Source: NVQY01 sp047639325
GTDB taxonomy: Bacteria > Pseudomonadota > Alphaproteobacteria > Rhodobacterales > Rhodobacteraceae
Length of the DNA stretch: 12,448 nt
Assembly: GCA_047639325.1 (NCBI GenBank)
Contig: JBLINN010000105.1
Span: 1 to 12,448, forward strand
Reading direction: 5' to 3'
Shown here: positions 1 through 8,014 of the stretch, piece by piece
Layout of the letters: each line of letters starts with the position of its first letter
Position numbering within the stretch: the stretch's first letter is position 1
The notes under the pieces: model-generated
The model's database searches: none
What the model was told of the DNA's origin: nothing
Seen by the model: the letters and a program-made list of their open reading frames with translations, nothing else
Translations under genes and position numbers: made by a program

Positions 1-1
1 C

Positions 2-829
2 CCTCCACCGCCAGGCGTGACGGAGATCTTAGGACTTGAGGTCGCTGGAACCATCGTGGAAGTCGGGGAAGGCGTGGACCCTAAGCACCTCAACAGAGAG
101 GTCTGTGCATTGGTCGCAGGTGGTGGTTATGCTGAATACGTCGTTGCTCCACTTCCTCAGGTTCTGCCGATTCCTGCTGGCCTGACAATGATCGAGGCTG
201 CAGCAGTGCCGGAAACGACATTCACAGTCTGGACGAACATGGTTCGAATCGGTCGTCTGAAAAAGGGCGAGGGCATACTAATTCACGGAGGAACAAGCGG
301 AATCGGAACGACTGCAATTCAGATCGCCAAGGCGCTGGGTGCCACGGTCTACGCTACAGCCGGCACAGATGAAAAGGTAAAGCGATGCCTAGACCTCGGG
401 GCCGATGCGGCAATTAACTACCACTCCGAGGACTTCTCCGAACTCGTACTAGAGATGACGTCCGGCCGTGGGGTCGATGCAATCGTCGACTTGGTTTGTG
501 CGGACTATCTGAACCGGAACCTCGCGTGTCTGGCAGAAGATGGTCGGCTCATCGTCGTGTCTTTTCTCGGGGGCGGATCTGCCGAGGTGGATTTCAAGAA
601 ACTCGTCCGAAATCGTCATACGATCTGTGGCAGCACGCTGAGACCTCAGAGTGTCGAGCAGAAAGAGGCGATCGCAGCCGACCTTATCGAGCACGTCTGG
701 CCCATGATCGTCGATGGACGCTACCGTCCTTTGATCCAGTCAGTTCACGACTTGGAAGATGCCGCTGCAGCCCATCAGGAAATGGAGGATGGGCACCATA
801 TCGGGAAGATAGTTCTCAAGGTGTGCTGA
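2..829 (+). CDS. Zinc-type alcohol dehydrogenase / NADPH:quinone oxidoreductase, 5'-truncated by the window edge
   Basis: Medium-chain dehydrogenase/reductase of the quinone oxidoreductase (PIG3/Qor-like) group, expected to be a cytosolic NADPH-dependent reductase of quinones or enones. The reading frame is open to the first codon at base 2 and begins PPPPGVTEILGLEVAG, which is the usual internal GroES-like segment; the GTG at 17 is therefore not the real start and roughly 50 N-terminal residues lie outside the window. The nucleotide-binding motif HGGTSGIGTTAIQIAKALGA is followed by GADAAINY and GVDAIVDLV, all typical. No structural or catalytic zinc ligands are obvious, which fits the zinc-free quinone reductase branch. 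The C-terminus (HHIGKIVLKV) is the normal family end, so the 3' end is intact. It appears less GC-rich than the genes right of 2150 and is cut off from them by an IS remnant, so it is probably unrelated to the lar region. The physiological substrate is unknown. Confidence 0.88.
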   Translation, partial: PPPPGVTEILGLEVAGTIVEVGEGVDPKHLNREVCALVAGGGYAEYVVAPLPQVLPIPAGLTMIEAAAVPETTFTVWTNMVRIGRLKKGEGILIHGGTSGIGTTAIQIAKALGATVYATAGTDEKVKRCLDLGADAAINYHSEDFSELVLEMTSGRGVDAIVDLVCADYLNRNLACLAEDGRLIVVSFLGGGSAEVDFKKLVRNRHTICGSTLRPQSVEQKEAIAADLIEHVWPMIVDGRYRPLIQSVHDLEDAAAAHQEMEDGHHIGKIVLKVC

Positions 830-882
830 GGTTTTCATGAACTGAAGACTTGATCCAAAATTTTTCGATCTGCCCCCTAGAT

Positions 883-900
883 GGCCTTGTTGCACGGATC
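883..900 (+). repeat. Left terminal inverted repeat of the IS5-type element
   Basis: GGCCTTGTTGCACGGATC. It pairs with the right end at 2011-2028 with mismatches at the first, fourth and two inner positions. It lies about 40 bp beyond the transposase stop, as expected for this family. Confidence 0.75.
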
Positions 901-938
901 ATCGATTGGGTTGAGTTTGCCCTTACCAGTAGTTTCGG

Positions 939-1963
939 TCAAGCAACGACCTCGAACGTGGCGCGGCCAAATTCGGTCATTTTGTTGAGAATGCGGGTGC
1001 CAATCTTGGCCTCTGTCTTTTGGTTGAGAAAGCTGCGCTCTTTCAGTTTGGGGCCGTTGACCATCTTCCAGCGGCCGATTTGAGTTTCGCCACAACTTCG
1101 CTGATTGTAGCCTGTGCTCGCCTGCCAGGCCATGAGTCCACCGGTGCGTATTGCGCAAATGCGCTGATCACGCAGCGTTGGATTGGCTGCAGCATCGGCG
1201 CTGAGAACTGCAGTCTTTGGAGGTGGGATGTTGATTTCGAGATCAACCCCAAAGAGTTTTACAAGCAGGTCGCTGGTGGGGCTCCATCATAGGCAACATC
1301 AGCGATGAACCGGGTCACGTCCCCGTCAATCTGATCCAGAAGATCGGGAAAGGCAGTCGGATCACCCACACCGTAGATGGTCAAATCCGAGCAGTCGATC
1401 TCGCCGGTGGCAAGGTCCAGCCCAAGATGCAGCTTGCGCCAGGATCTCCGTTATGCCCCTGTTTTATGCTTTCTTTGCAGTCATTCGCCTTAGTCAAAGA
1501 TTTTCAGCCCCGTGCTGTCTATGACAAGATGGATAGGGCCATCCTTTTCAGCACGCGATCTCATTGGCAAGATCAACCCAGCACAGCGACGTGGAAAGGT
1601 CGAGTAATTGGGCACATGTAGATCCAGGCCCATGAGCTTGACGAGGCTGCGCACTAAGCCTTCTGTCTGGCACAGCGGTTGCTAAACCATCCCAAGAGTC
1701 AAACAAGCAGCGATCGCCAGATCGGAATAGATCGACTGGCGGCTTTGTTGCACTAATCGGTTTGAAGCCGAGCTACCACTTACCCCAGACGGATTTAGCC
1801 TAGGGTCACGGTAGGCGTGTTGACGTCCCCGTCGCCCTGAAGGCACCGTCTCCCACGTCATCTCCGCGTCAAACCAGATCGAAAGCGATCCCCTATTTTT
1901 CAGCGAAAGGTTATAGTCTGCCCAGTTCCGAGTCTTGTATTTCTTAGGGGTCTTACTGCTCAT
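939..1963 (-). pseudogene. IS5-family DDE transposase, inactivated by stops, a frameshift and an insertion
   Basis: Read on the minus strand from the ATG at 1963, the protein starts MSSKTPKKYKTRNWADYN and continues with the IS903-type N-terminal domain (SIWFDAEMTWE, GRRGRQHAY). The catalytic core is still legible: first Asp in LVIDSTGLK, second Asp in FIADVAYDGAP, and the Glu in SCGETQIGRWK, giving a DDE set, then RTEAKIG-like and VLNKM tails to the stop at 939-941. It is clearly dead. In-frame stop codons lie at 1682-1684, 1490-1492, 1481-1483 and 1451-1453. A one-base loss near 1274-1284 shifts the frame just after the second Asp. An 84-bp piece also interrupts the N-terminal domain at 1727-1810. 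A shorter open frame covering the C-terminal part (from 1252 down to 939 in two frames) is only a leftover. Confidence 0.85.
1727..1810. mobile_element. 84-bp nested fragment carrying the end of a second IS5-type element
   Basis: The transposase relic reads ...GRQHAY and later YSDLAIAACLTL, which are adjacent in intact family members; here they are separated by 84 bp (28 codons, frame preserved). The inserted stretch contains GGCTTTGTTGCACTAATC at 1741-1758, another IS903-type terminal repeat, followed inward by sequence that differs from the inner side of the 883 end, so it derives from a different IS copy. About 14 bp of unexplained sequence lies outside the repeat (1727-1740). It is best explained as the leftover end of an IS that inserted into the first IS and was then mostly deleted. 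The exact breakpoints are uncertain by a few bases. Confidence 0.6.
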
Positions 1964-2010
1964 AACCGCCAGCTATCATGCTGGATTCATGTGGTGAATC
2001 CTTGGGGCGC

Positions 2011-2028
2011 GATTTGTGCAACAAAGCT
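2011..2028 (-). repeat. Right terminal inverted repeat of the IS5-type element
   Basis: On the minus strand this reads AGCTTTGTTGCACAAATC, close to the IS903-type end except for the outermost base. It lies about 48 bp upstream of the transposase start codon, where this family normally places it. Confidence 0.78.
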
Positions 2029-2070
2029 GAGGTCAATCATTCTGGTGTCCCTCTGCCGTGTCCGGTGGGA

Positions 2071-2102
2071 TTGAAAAATGCTGCTATGGTTTTTCTTATA
2101 TA
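2071..2102 (+). promoter_or_regulatory. Weak candidate promoter for the SDR gene
   Basis: TTGAAA at 2071-2076 is followed after 19 bp by TTATAT (2096-2101) in an AT-rich patch that starts about 40 bp beyond the IS end. The spacing is longer than ideal, so this is only a candidate. It would give a leader of roughly 45 nt before the ATG at 2154. The rest of 2029-2153 shows no other gene or convincing structure. Confidence 0.3.
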
Positions 2103-2153
2103 TTAATGTTAGGAAAGCGCTTAGTGCCGCGATATCGAGGGGCCCGTCCGGTC

Positions 2154-2900
2154 ATGAAACAGAGAATAGCATTGATCACTGGGGCAGGAAGCGGTGTGGG
2201 GCTCGCCTGTGCGCAGCGGTTAGCGCGGGACGGTTTCACGATGGTGCTGACCGGACGGCGGCTGCAGGCGCTGGACGATGCCCGTGCCACACTGGAGGGG
2301 CAGGGGCATATCGCGGTGGCGGCCGATGTGGGCAGGGAGGCCGACGTTCAGGCACTGCTCGAAACGGTCGAGCGCACCTTTGGCAGGCTGGATCTGCTGT
2401 TCAACAATGCCGGCCGCAACGGTCCGGCGGTCGAGGTGGACGCACTTTCGGTAGAGGACTGGAACGACGTCGTCGCGACTAACCTGACGGGCTCGTTCCT
2501 GTGCGCGCGGGCAGCCTTCGGGCTGATGAAGCGGCAGAGCCCCAAGGGCGGTCGGATCATCAACAACGGGTCGATTTCCGCCCATGTACCGCGCCCGCTT
2601 TCAGTGCCGTATACAGTGACCAAGCACGCTATCACCGGCCTGACGCGGGCGCTGTCGCTGGATGGGCGCAAGCATGACATCGCTTGCGGCCAGATTGACA
2701 TTGGCAATGCCGCGAGCGAGATGACGGAGCGGATGAAGATCGGGGTTTTGCAACCTGGCGGAAGCCTCGCCCCCGAACCGCGAATGGAAGTGGCGGACGT
2801 GGCCGGGACGCTGTCCTACATGGCGGGGCTGCCTGCAGCGTCAAACGCGATGTTTGTGACGGTGATGGCGACGAAGATGCCGTTCGCGGGGCGGGGTTAA
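2154..2900 (+). CDS. Short-chain dehydrogenase/reductase (SDR) family oxidoreductase
   Basis: Classical SDR of 248 residues, a cytosolic NAD(P)-dependent enzyme that interconverts alcohols and carbonyls. Visible motifs: the cofactor glycine motif TGAGSGVG (residues 9-16), NNAG (84-87), the structural Asn in ATNLTGS (Asn110), and the catalytic set Ser140, Tyr153 and Lys157 (YTVTK). The Arg-Arg after the second strand (TGRR, 33-36) hints at NADP preference, but this is weak. The ATG at 2154 is chosen because MKQRIALITGAG is where the family normally begins; the frame is open upstream to a GTG at 2058, and a GTG at 2124 has an AGGA about 9 nt ahead of it, so a slightly longer protein is possible. 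The stop codon overlaps that of the FAD-dependent dehydrogenase on the other strand. It may process the aldehyde or alcohol product of the neighbouring pathway, but it is separately transcribed, so this link is an inference. The substrate is unknown. Confidence 0.9.
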   Translation: MKQRIALITGAGSGVGLACAQRLARDGFTMVLTGRRLQALDDARATLEGQGHIAVAADVGREADVQALLETVERTFGRLDLLFNNAGRNGPAVEVDALSVEDWNDVVATNLTGSFLCARAAFGLMKRQSPKGGRIINNGSISAHVPRPLSVPYTVTKHAITGLTRALSLDGRKHDIACGQIDIGNAASEMTERMKIGVLQPGGSLAPEPRMEVADVAGTLSYMAGLPAASNAMFVTVMATKMPFAGRG

Positions 2901-4342
2901 AGCACCTTTCCGGGATTCATCAGGTTGTCGGGGTCGATTGCCGACTTGATCTGTTGCATCAGCTCCAGCGCGACGGGATCCTTGTAGCGGCGCAGTTCTG
3001 CCCGTTTGAACTTGCCGATACCATGTTCCGCCGAAATAGAGCCGCCCATACCGTGCACGATGTCGTGCACGATGCGGTTGAACTCCGGGTATTCCACGAG
3101 AAAATCGGCGTCGGCCATGTCGGTCGGGCGGGACAGGTTGAAGTGCAAGTTGCCGTCGCCGAAATGTCCGAAGGGGCAGGGGCGTAGGCCGGGCATGTGA
3201 TCCATGCAGGCCTGCGTTGCTATATTGATGAAATCGGCCACCCGCGACACCGGGACGGAGATATCGTGTTTGATCGACGCACCCTCGGGCTTTTGCGCCT
3301 CCGACAGGTTCTCGCGCAGGGCCCACAGGGCGTCTTTCTGCGCTTCGGAAGCACCGATGACGGCGTCGATGATTTCCTCCGCCTCAAAGGCACCTTCGAG
3401 TGCCGTTTCGAGGCGCGTGTCGAGGTTGCCCTGCGTGCTGGCACTGGTGAGTTCGATCAGGCAATAGGCCGGGTGCGCCTTTGCCATCGGGTCACTGCAT
3501 CCGGGCGCATGGTCGATAACCATTTGCAGCCCGCGCTGGTCGATGTATTCGAAAGTGGACAGGGTGTCGGCGGCCTGGGCGCGCATGCGCTCGTAGAGGA
3601 TCAGCGCGCTGTCGGCACCGGTGCACGCGACGAGAGCTGTCGCGCGGGCGACGGGCTTGGGGAAGAGCTTCAGCACGGCGGCTGTGATGATCCCCAGCGT
3701 CCCCTCGGCGCCGATGAACAGGTTGCGGAGATCATAGCCGGTATTGTTCTTGCGCAGCCCGTTGAGATCGTTGAGCACGCGGCCATCGGGCAGCACCACC
3801 TCGACCCCGAGGACCAGATCGCGGGTATTGCCATAGCGCAGCACCGCGGTACCACCCGCGTTGGTCGACAGGTTGCCGCCGATCTGGCAGGACCCTTCGG
3901 AGGCGAGCGACAGGGGAAACAGCGCCTCGACCCTATCGGCGGCCTTCTGAATGTTGGCGAGGATGCAACCGGCCTCGACGGTCATCGTCGCGTTAGTAGC
4001 GTCCACATTGCGGATCCGGTTAAGCCTGTCGGTGGTCAGGATGATCCCGCCGTCTGGTACGCCGCCACCTACCAAGCCGGTGTTGCCGCCTTGGGGGATT
4101 ACAGGAACGCGGGCCGCGTGGCAGAGCCGCAGGCAGGCTGCAACCTCCTGCGTGGAACCCGGGCGCAGGAGCGCCAGTGCAGTGCCAGTGAAAAGGCCGC
4201 GATCCTCGACCAGCCGTCCCGACATATCTCCCACTTCGGTGATCAAATGCGCCGTCCCGATGGCCTGCCGGAGGTCGTCCAGCAAGGCGCTGTGATCTGC
4301 GCTAGGATCGAATGAAGTTGAACGCAAAGGCACTGCAGGCAT
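2897..4342 (-). CDS. FAD-binding 2-hydroxyacid dehydrogenase (GlcD / D-2-hydroxyglutarate dehydrogenase type)
   Basis: FAD-linked oxidase of 481 residues, expected to oxidise a D-2-hydroxy acid to the 2-oxo acid and pass electrons to a carrier. The N-terminal PCMH-type FAD domain shows PQGGNTGLVGG (83-93), the SEGSCQIGGNLSTNAGG stretch (148-164), RYGNTRDLVLGVEVVLPDG (169-187) and GAEGTLGIIT (211-220). The C-terminal substrate domain has GHFGDGNLHFN (392-402), whose two His (393, 400) together with Glu439 in SAEHGIGK match the metal and substrate site of D-2-hydroxyglutarate and D-lactate dehydrogenases. It has no cysteine-rich iron-sulfur extension. The start is supported by AAAGGGGG about 8 nt upstream. 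It is the last gene of the minus-strand operon, 24 nt after the ThDP enzyme. Its stop overlaps the SDR stop. The family spans lactate, glycolate, 2-hydroxyglutarate and bulkier hydroxy acids, so the substrate is not fixed. Confidence 0.93.
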   Translation of the reverse strand: MPAVPLRSTSFDPSADHSALLDDLRQAIGTAHLITEVGDMSGRLVEDRGLFTGTALALLRPGSTQEVAACLRLCHAARVPVIPQGGNTGLVGGGVPDGGIILTTDRLNRIRNVDATNATMTVEAGCILANIQKAADRVEALFPLSLASEGSCQIGGNLSTNAGGTAVLRYGNTRDLVLGVEVVLPDGRVLNDLNGLRKNNTGYDLRNLFIGAEGTLGIITAAVLKLFPKPVARATALVACTGADSALILYERMRAQAADTLSTFEYIDQRGLQMVIDHAPGCSDPMAKAHPAYCLIELTSASTQGNLDTRLETALEGAFEAEEIIDAVIGASEAQKDALWALRENLSEAQKPEGASIKHDISVPVSRVADFINIATQACMDHMPGLRPCPFGHFGDGNLHFNLSRPTDMADADFLVEYPEFNRIVHDIVHGMGGSISAEHGIGKFKRAELRRYKDPVALELMQQIKSAIDPDNLMNPGKVL

Positions 4343-4366
4343 CCCGGGGCCCCCTTTCGAATGAAA

Positions 4367-6064
4367 TCAGGCGTTGGCTTTCTGGCGTGCGGAGTCGCGC
4401 AGTTTGCCGATGGTTGTCCGGGTGGAGATCTGATTAGGATCGGTCACCAGTTCGATCAGCGAGGGACGGCCGCTGTCGCGGGCGCGTGTGAAGGCCGCGG
4501 CGAAATCTGCGGTCTTTGTGACCCGCTCCGCATGGGCGCCCAGACCCTCGGCCATCTTGACAAAGTCCTGGTTCTTCAAAGTGGTGCCGGAGACCCGTTC
4601 GGGGTGGTCGCGTTCCTGATGCATGCGGATGGTGCCGTAGATGCCGTTGTTGAACAGCAGGATGATGGGGCGCCCGCCGTATTGCGCGGCGGTGGCCAGC
4701 TCGTTGCCGCTCATCATGAATCCGCCGTCGCCGACGAAGGACAGGGCCATCCTGCCTGGATTGGCGATCGAAGCGGCGACGGCGGCGGGCACGGAATAGC
4801 CCATCGCGCCGCAGGTCGAGCCTATTATGCGACCGGGTCGGCCGAAACGGAGGAACCGCTGCGCCCAGCCGGTGTGGTTCCCGGCGTCGAGCGTCACCAC
4901 CGCGTCGTCGGGCAGGCTTTCGCGCAGCTGCGTGAGCGCAACGCCCATGTCGAGCTGCCAGTCGCTGCCGTTGGGTGCCTCGCTGTCGGCGAGGTAGTCA
5001 TCATGCAGGCGTTTGCACCAGACTTGCCAAGCATCGCCTCGGCCCAAAACGACACCGTCCAGCGCCGCCGCAACGGAAGCCGGGGCGGCCGCCACGCCGA
5101 GATCGGGAGAATAGACGCGCCCGATCTCGTCCGCGTCGGGATATATGTGCACCAGTCGGGTTTGCGGATTGGGAGAGGTGATGGAGGTATAGGTCTTTGT
5201 GGTAATCTCGCCCAGGCGCGCGCCGATCACGACTAGTAGATCCGCGTCGCGCTGGTGGGCATAGAGCGTTGGCGCGGTGGAAGTTCCGAAGTCGCCGGCA
5301 AAGATGGGCGAGAGGTTGTCGACAATGTCCTGCCTGCGGAAGGACGTGGTCACGGGGATGTGGTTCGCCTCAGCAAAGCGGGTGATCGCGGCGGAACTGT
5401 CGTCGGACCAGCCGGAGCCGCCCAGCATCAGCAGCGGCCGCTCCGCCATCTTGATCTCTGCCTTAAGGGCTGACAGGCTGTTGTTAGACAGGGCGGCGTG
5501 GGTGGCGGCGTAGGGGCGCGCGTCGTCGACGGTGACCACCTCGGTCAGCATGTCTTCGGGGAGGGCGACCACGACTGGGCCTGGGCGGCCCGAGGTCGCG
5601 ACGCGAAAGGCTCGGGCCATGTATTCGGGCACGCGGCGCGGATCGTCGATCTGCGTCGCCCATTTCGCAATGGGACCGAACATGGCGCGGTAGTCGACCT
5701 CCTGAAAGGCCTCGCGGTCGGTAGTGTCGCGCGCGATCTGACCCACCAGCAGGATCATTGGCGTGCTGTCCTGCTGGGCGATGTGAACACCGATCGCTGC
5801 GTGGCAGGCCCCCGGGCCACGTGTCACCATGCAGATACCCGGTTTGCCTGTCAGCTTACCGTAGGTTTCGGCCATGTTGGCAGCACCCGCCTCGTGGCGC
5901 GCGTTGATGAGCGTGAAGCGATCCTGTACGTCATGCAGCGCATCTAGTACTTCGAGATAGCTTTCGCCGGGGACGCAATAGGCGGTGTCCGCCCCGTGGA
6001 TCAGAAGTTGATCCACCAGGACCTGTCCGCCAGTGCGGGCCTTTCGGGAAGTGTCTTGCAACAT
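4367..6064 (-). CDS. Thiamine-diphosphate-dependent enzyme, acetolactate synthase-like
   Basis: ThDP enzyme of 565 residues in the acetolactate synthase/2-oxoacid decarboxylase superfamily, acting on a 2-oxo acid by decarboxylation or C-C bond formation. The pyrimidine-binding domain holds the catalytic Glu58 (ARHEAGAANMAE), followed by TRGPGACHAAIGVH (81-94) and FQEVDY (120-125), a stretch shared with acetolactate synthases. The central domain covers roughly 190-340. The diphosphate/Mg site GDGGF (445-449) runs to NN (472-473), the normal spacing. No regulatory-subunit gene is adjacent and the neighbours are catabolic, so biosynthetic IlvB is unlikely. A role next to the 2-hydroxyacid dehydrogenase is logical: that enzyme makes the 2-oxo acid this one could consume. 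A GGAG lies 9 nt before the ATG. It is 35 nt after the permease gene and 24 nt before the dehydrogenase gene. Whether it is a decarboxylase, ligase or lyase cannot be settled from motifs. Confidence 0.9.
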   Translation of the reverse strand: MLQDTSRKARTGGQVLVDQLLIHGADTAYCVPGESYLEVLDALHDVQDRFTLINARHEAGAANMAETYGKLTGKPGICMVTRGPGACHAAIGVHIAQQDSTPMILLVGQIARDTTDREAFQEVDYRAMFGPIAKWATQIDDPRRVPEYMARAFRVATSGRPGPVVVALPEDMLTEVVTVDDARPYAATHAALSNNSLSALKAEIKMAERPLLMLGGSGWSDDSSAAITRFAEANHIPVTTSFRRQDIVDNLSPIFAGDFGTSTAPTLYAHQRDADLLVVIGARLGEITTKTYTSITSPNPQTRLVHIYPDADEIGRVYSPDLGVAAAPASVAAALDGVVLGRGDAWQVWCKRLHDDYLADSEAPNGSDWQLDMGVALTQLRESLPDDAVVTLDAGNHTGWAQRFLRFGRPGRIIGSTCGAMGYSVPAAVAASIANPGRMALSFVGDGGFMMSGNELATAAQYGGRPIILLFNNGIYGTIRMHQERDHPERVSGTTLKNQDFVKMAEGLGAHAERVTKTADFAAAFTRARDSGRPSLIELVTDPNQISTRTTIGKLRDSARQKANA

Positions 6065-6099
6065 GTAGGGTCGCTCCGTTTCGTTGTTAAAAGTGCTGG

Positions 6100-7974
6100 T
6101 CAGGTGTTGGTGACTGGCCGGTTTGGTGCATCGCGGTACCGGGCCTTTTGCAACAGCAGGATGCCCCCCGCGATGATCAGTCCGGTCGCCGTCAGTCTCA
6201 GGTCGGGATAGATCAGCAGCAACGCCGCGGCAAACAGCAGGACTGACATCCAGATCGTCATTTTGCCGAAGAAGTAGCGTTGCAGCGCAGCTGCGAGGAT
6301 GATGACGCCGATGGTGGCCTGTAAGAGAACCAGCGTGATGTGTAGTGGCGTGCCCTGCATCAGGATACCGGGTTCATAAACGAACATGAACGGCACGATG
6401 AAGCCGGTGGCACCCAGTTTGACGGCGGCCCAGCTCGCCTCTAGGATCTTGGCCTGCGACAGGGTATTGGCAGCATAAACGGCCAGGGCGACGGGTGGTG
6501 TGATGGCCGACAGGATCGCGAAGTAGAAGACGAAGAGGTGCGCCGCCTCGACTTGTACACCAAGTTTTACCAAGGCGGGAACCAGGAGCGCGACCTGCAC
6601 GATGTAGGCAGGCGTTGTGGGCATCCCCATTCCGAGGATGATGCCCGCGACCATCGACAAGAGCAGTGCAATGATCAGCTTATCCTTAGCCGCTTCGATG
6701 ACGAAATTCGAGAAGGTCAGCCCAAGGCCAGTAATATCGATCACGCCCACCACGATCCCAGCGGTCGCACAGGCGGCAGCGATCGCAAGAACGTTGCGCG
6801 CCCCGCCTTCCAAAGCATCTAGGATATTGTCGACCGTCACATAGTGTCGTGTCGTCTTGCGCATTGCGGCGACGGGAACGACGGATATGATGCCACAAAG
6901 GGCGGCATAGGGGGCTGAATAGCCGATCATCAGCACGGTAATGATAATCACCAGTGGCGCAAAAAGATGCCCGCGCTCCATCAACACTTTCTTCAGAGGC
7001 ACTTGGTCTTCCTTTGGGACGGACCCGATGCCCTTGCGCTTTGCCTCAAAGTGTACGGCCGCGAATAGGGCGACGTAGAACAGGATGGCGGGGGCTAGTG
7101 CATATTTTGCGACTGTCAGATATCCCACACCAAGATATTCGGCCATGACGAAAGCAGCTGCACCCATGACGGGGGGCATGATCTGCCCACCCGTAGAAGC
7201 AACGGCTTCCACGGCACCAGCGAATGCGGGCCTGAAGCCCATGCGTTTCATCAGGGGAATGGAAAATGTGCCGGTAGTCATGACGTTGGCCACTGCGGAG
7301 CCGGAGACCGCGCCGAACAGGCCCGAAGTGACGCAGGCGACCTTTGCCGGGCCGCCGGCCTGACGCCCGGTGATGGCGACGGCGAAATCCATGAAGAGCT
7401 GTCCCACGCCCATTTTCTCGACCAGCGAACCGAATAAAATGAACAGCACCATATATGTAGCGGAGACGGCGATCGGGATGCCGAAGATGCCTTCGGGCGT
7501 CATGAATAATTGTTCGAGAATGACCGAGGGCAGTGTGGAGGTGAAGGTCAGGCCGTAGGCCAAGAACAGGATCGCGGTGACGGGTAGCATCGGGCCCAGC
7601 ATGCGGCGCGTGGCCTCAAGAAGCAGCACGATCAGCGTAATTCCCACTACGATGTCCATCGGCATCACCGGATCGACATAGAGAAACCGCTGCGTAATGT
7701 AATCAAGGTTGAGGGACGGGTACAGTGCAGCGCCCATCGCGACGAGGCCGAAAATGACGTCGGACCAGCACGGCACGTCGTTGCGCACGCCTTTGCGGTC
7801 AACCGTGATGTAGATCAGAAGAAGCGCCAGCGCGACGTGGACACCGCGCATGATATAGGGGTTGGGAGGGCCGACGAAGGCGACATACAAGTGCCAAAAT
7901 GCCATGCTGATCAGGACCAACCGGGCTATTCGTGTGATGAGAGGCATTTTATCCAGAAAAATCGACAGTTGCAT
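6100..7974 (-). CDS. TRAP transporter permease, fused small and large membrane subunits (TAXI type)
   Basis: Inner-membrane permease of a tripartite ATP-independent periplasmic transporter, which imports organic acids using an ion gradient. About 624 residues, nearly all hydrophobic: an N-terminal four-helix DctQ-like part (to about residue 135) is fused to a DctM-like part, the arrangement typical of TAXI-type systems. Signatures visible: SGLFGAVSGSAVANVMTTG (217-235), GGQIMPPVMGAAAF (262-275) and GMGMPTTPAYI (448-458). The C-terminus has several further helices. The ATG at 7974 is preferred (GAG with 7-nt spacing ahead); the frame can be extended to a TTG at 7998, which has no good ribosome site. 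The gene follows its solute-binding partner after about 120 nt that contain two hairpins, and precedes the ThDP enzyme by 35 nt, so uptake and catabolism are in one operon. Confidence 0.94.
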   Translation of the reverse strand: MQLSIFLDKMPLITRIARLVLISMAFWHLYVAFVGPPNPYIMRGVHVALALLLIYITVDRKGVRNDVPCWSDVIFGLVAMGAALYPSLNLDYITQRFLYVDPVMPMDIVVGITLIVLLLEATRRMLGPMLPVTAILFLAYGLTFTSTLPSVILEQLFMTPEGIFGIPIAVSATYMVLFILFGSLVEKMGVGQLFMDFAVAITGRQAGGPAKVACVTSGLFGAVSGSAVANVMTTGTFSIPLMKRMGFRPAFAGAVEAVASTGGQIMPPVMGAAAFVMAEYLGVGYLTVAKYALAPAILFYVALFAAVHFEAKRKGIGSVPKEDQVPLKKVLMERGHLFAPLVIIITVLMIGYSAPYAALCGIISVVPVAAMRKTTRHYVTVDNILDALEGGARNVLAIAAACATAGIVVGVIDITGLGLTFSNFVIEAAKDKLIIALLLSMVAGIILGMGMPTTPAYIVQVALLVPALVKLGVQVEAAHLFVFYFAILSAITPPVALAVYAANTLSQAKILEASWAAVKLGATGFIVPFMFVYEPGILMQGTPLHITLVLLQATIGVIILAAALQRYFFGKMTIWMSVLLFAAALLLIYPDLRLTATGLIIAGGILLLQKARYRDAPNRPVTNT

Positions 7975-8014
7975 GGGCGTTCTCGCGTCTAGAGACAAGG
8001 GGCCGACACTTGGA

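Larger units (their letters stand above)
883..2028 (-). mobile_element. Degraded IS5-family (IS903-type) insertion sequence
   Basis: The element is bounded by related 18-bp ends: GGCCTTGTTGCACGGATC at 883-900 and, read on the minus strand, AGCTTTGTTGCACAAATC at 2011-2028. Both resemble the IS903-type terminal repeat (GGCTTTGTTG...AAATC). Between them the minus strand carries a recognisable but broken DDE transposase. The length, about 1.15 kb, is slightly more than a standard IS903-like element, and an internal 84-bp insertion accounts for most of the excess. The 9-bp flanks (874-882 and 2029-2037) do not match each other, so no target-site duplication remains; either the flanks have decayed or the locus was rearranged. 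It forms the left boundary of the metabolic genes that follow. Confidence 0.82.

Noticed and set aside
496..840. Overlapping plus-strand frame inside the quinone oxidoreductase gene
   Set aside because: Arginine/serine-rich shadow frame with no domain; the main frame shows a complete Rossmann motif and a normal C-terminus.
850..1292. Plus-strand small open frames over the IS region
   Set aside because: The minus strand of the same bases encodes the transposase DDE core, so the plus frames are shadows.
874..2037. A target-site duplication flanking the IS
   Set aside because: The 9-bp flanks CCCCTAGAT and GAGGTCAAT do not match in either orientation.
3197..4315. Long plus-strand open frame (372 codons) antisense to the FAD dehydrogenase
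   Set aside because: The minus-strand frame has full-length family motifs; the antisense frame has no recognisable domain and is a by-product of GC-rich codon use.
4361..5236. 291-codon plus-strand open frame antisense to the ThDP enzyme
   Set aside because: It overlaps entirely a gene with intact catalytic motifs and encodes low-complexity, family-less sequence.
4367..6064. Assignment as ilvB (biosynthetic acetolactate synthase)
   Set aside because: No regulatory-subunit gene and a catabolic operon context; motifs alone do not separate it from other ThDP enzymes.
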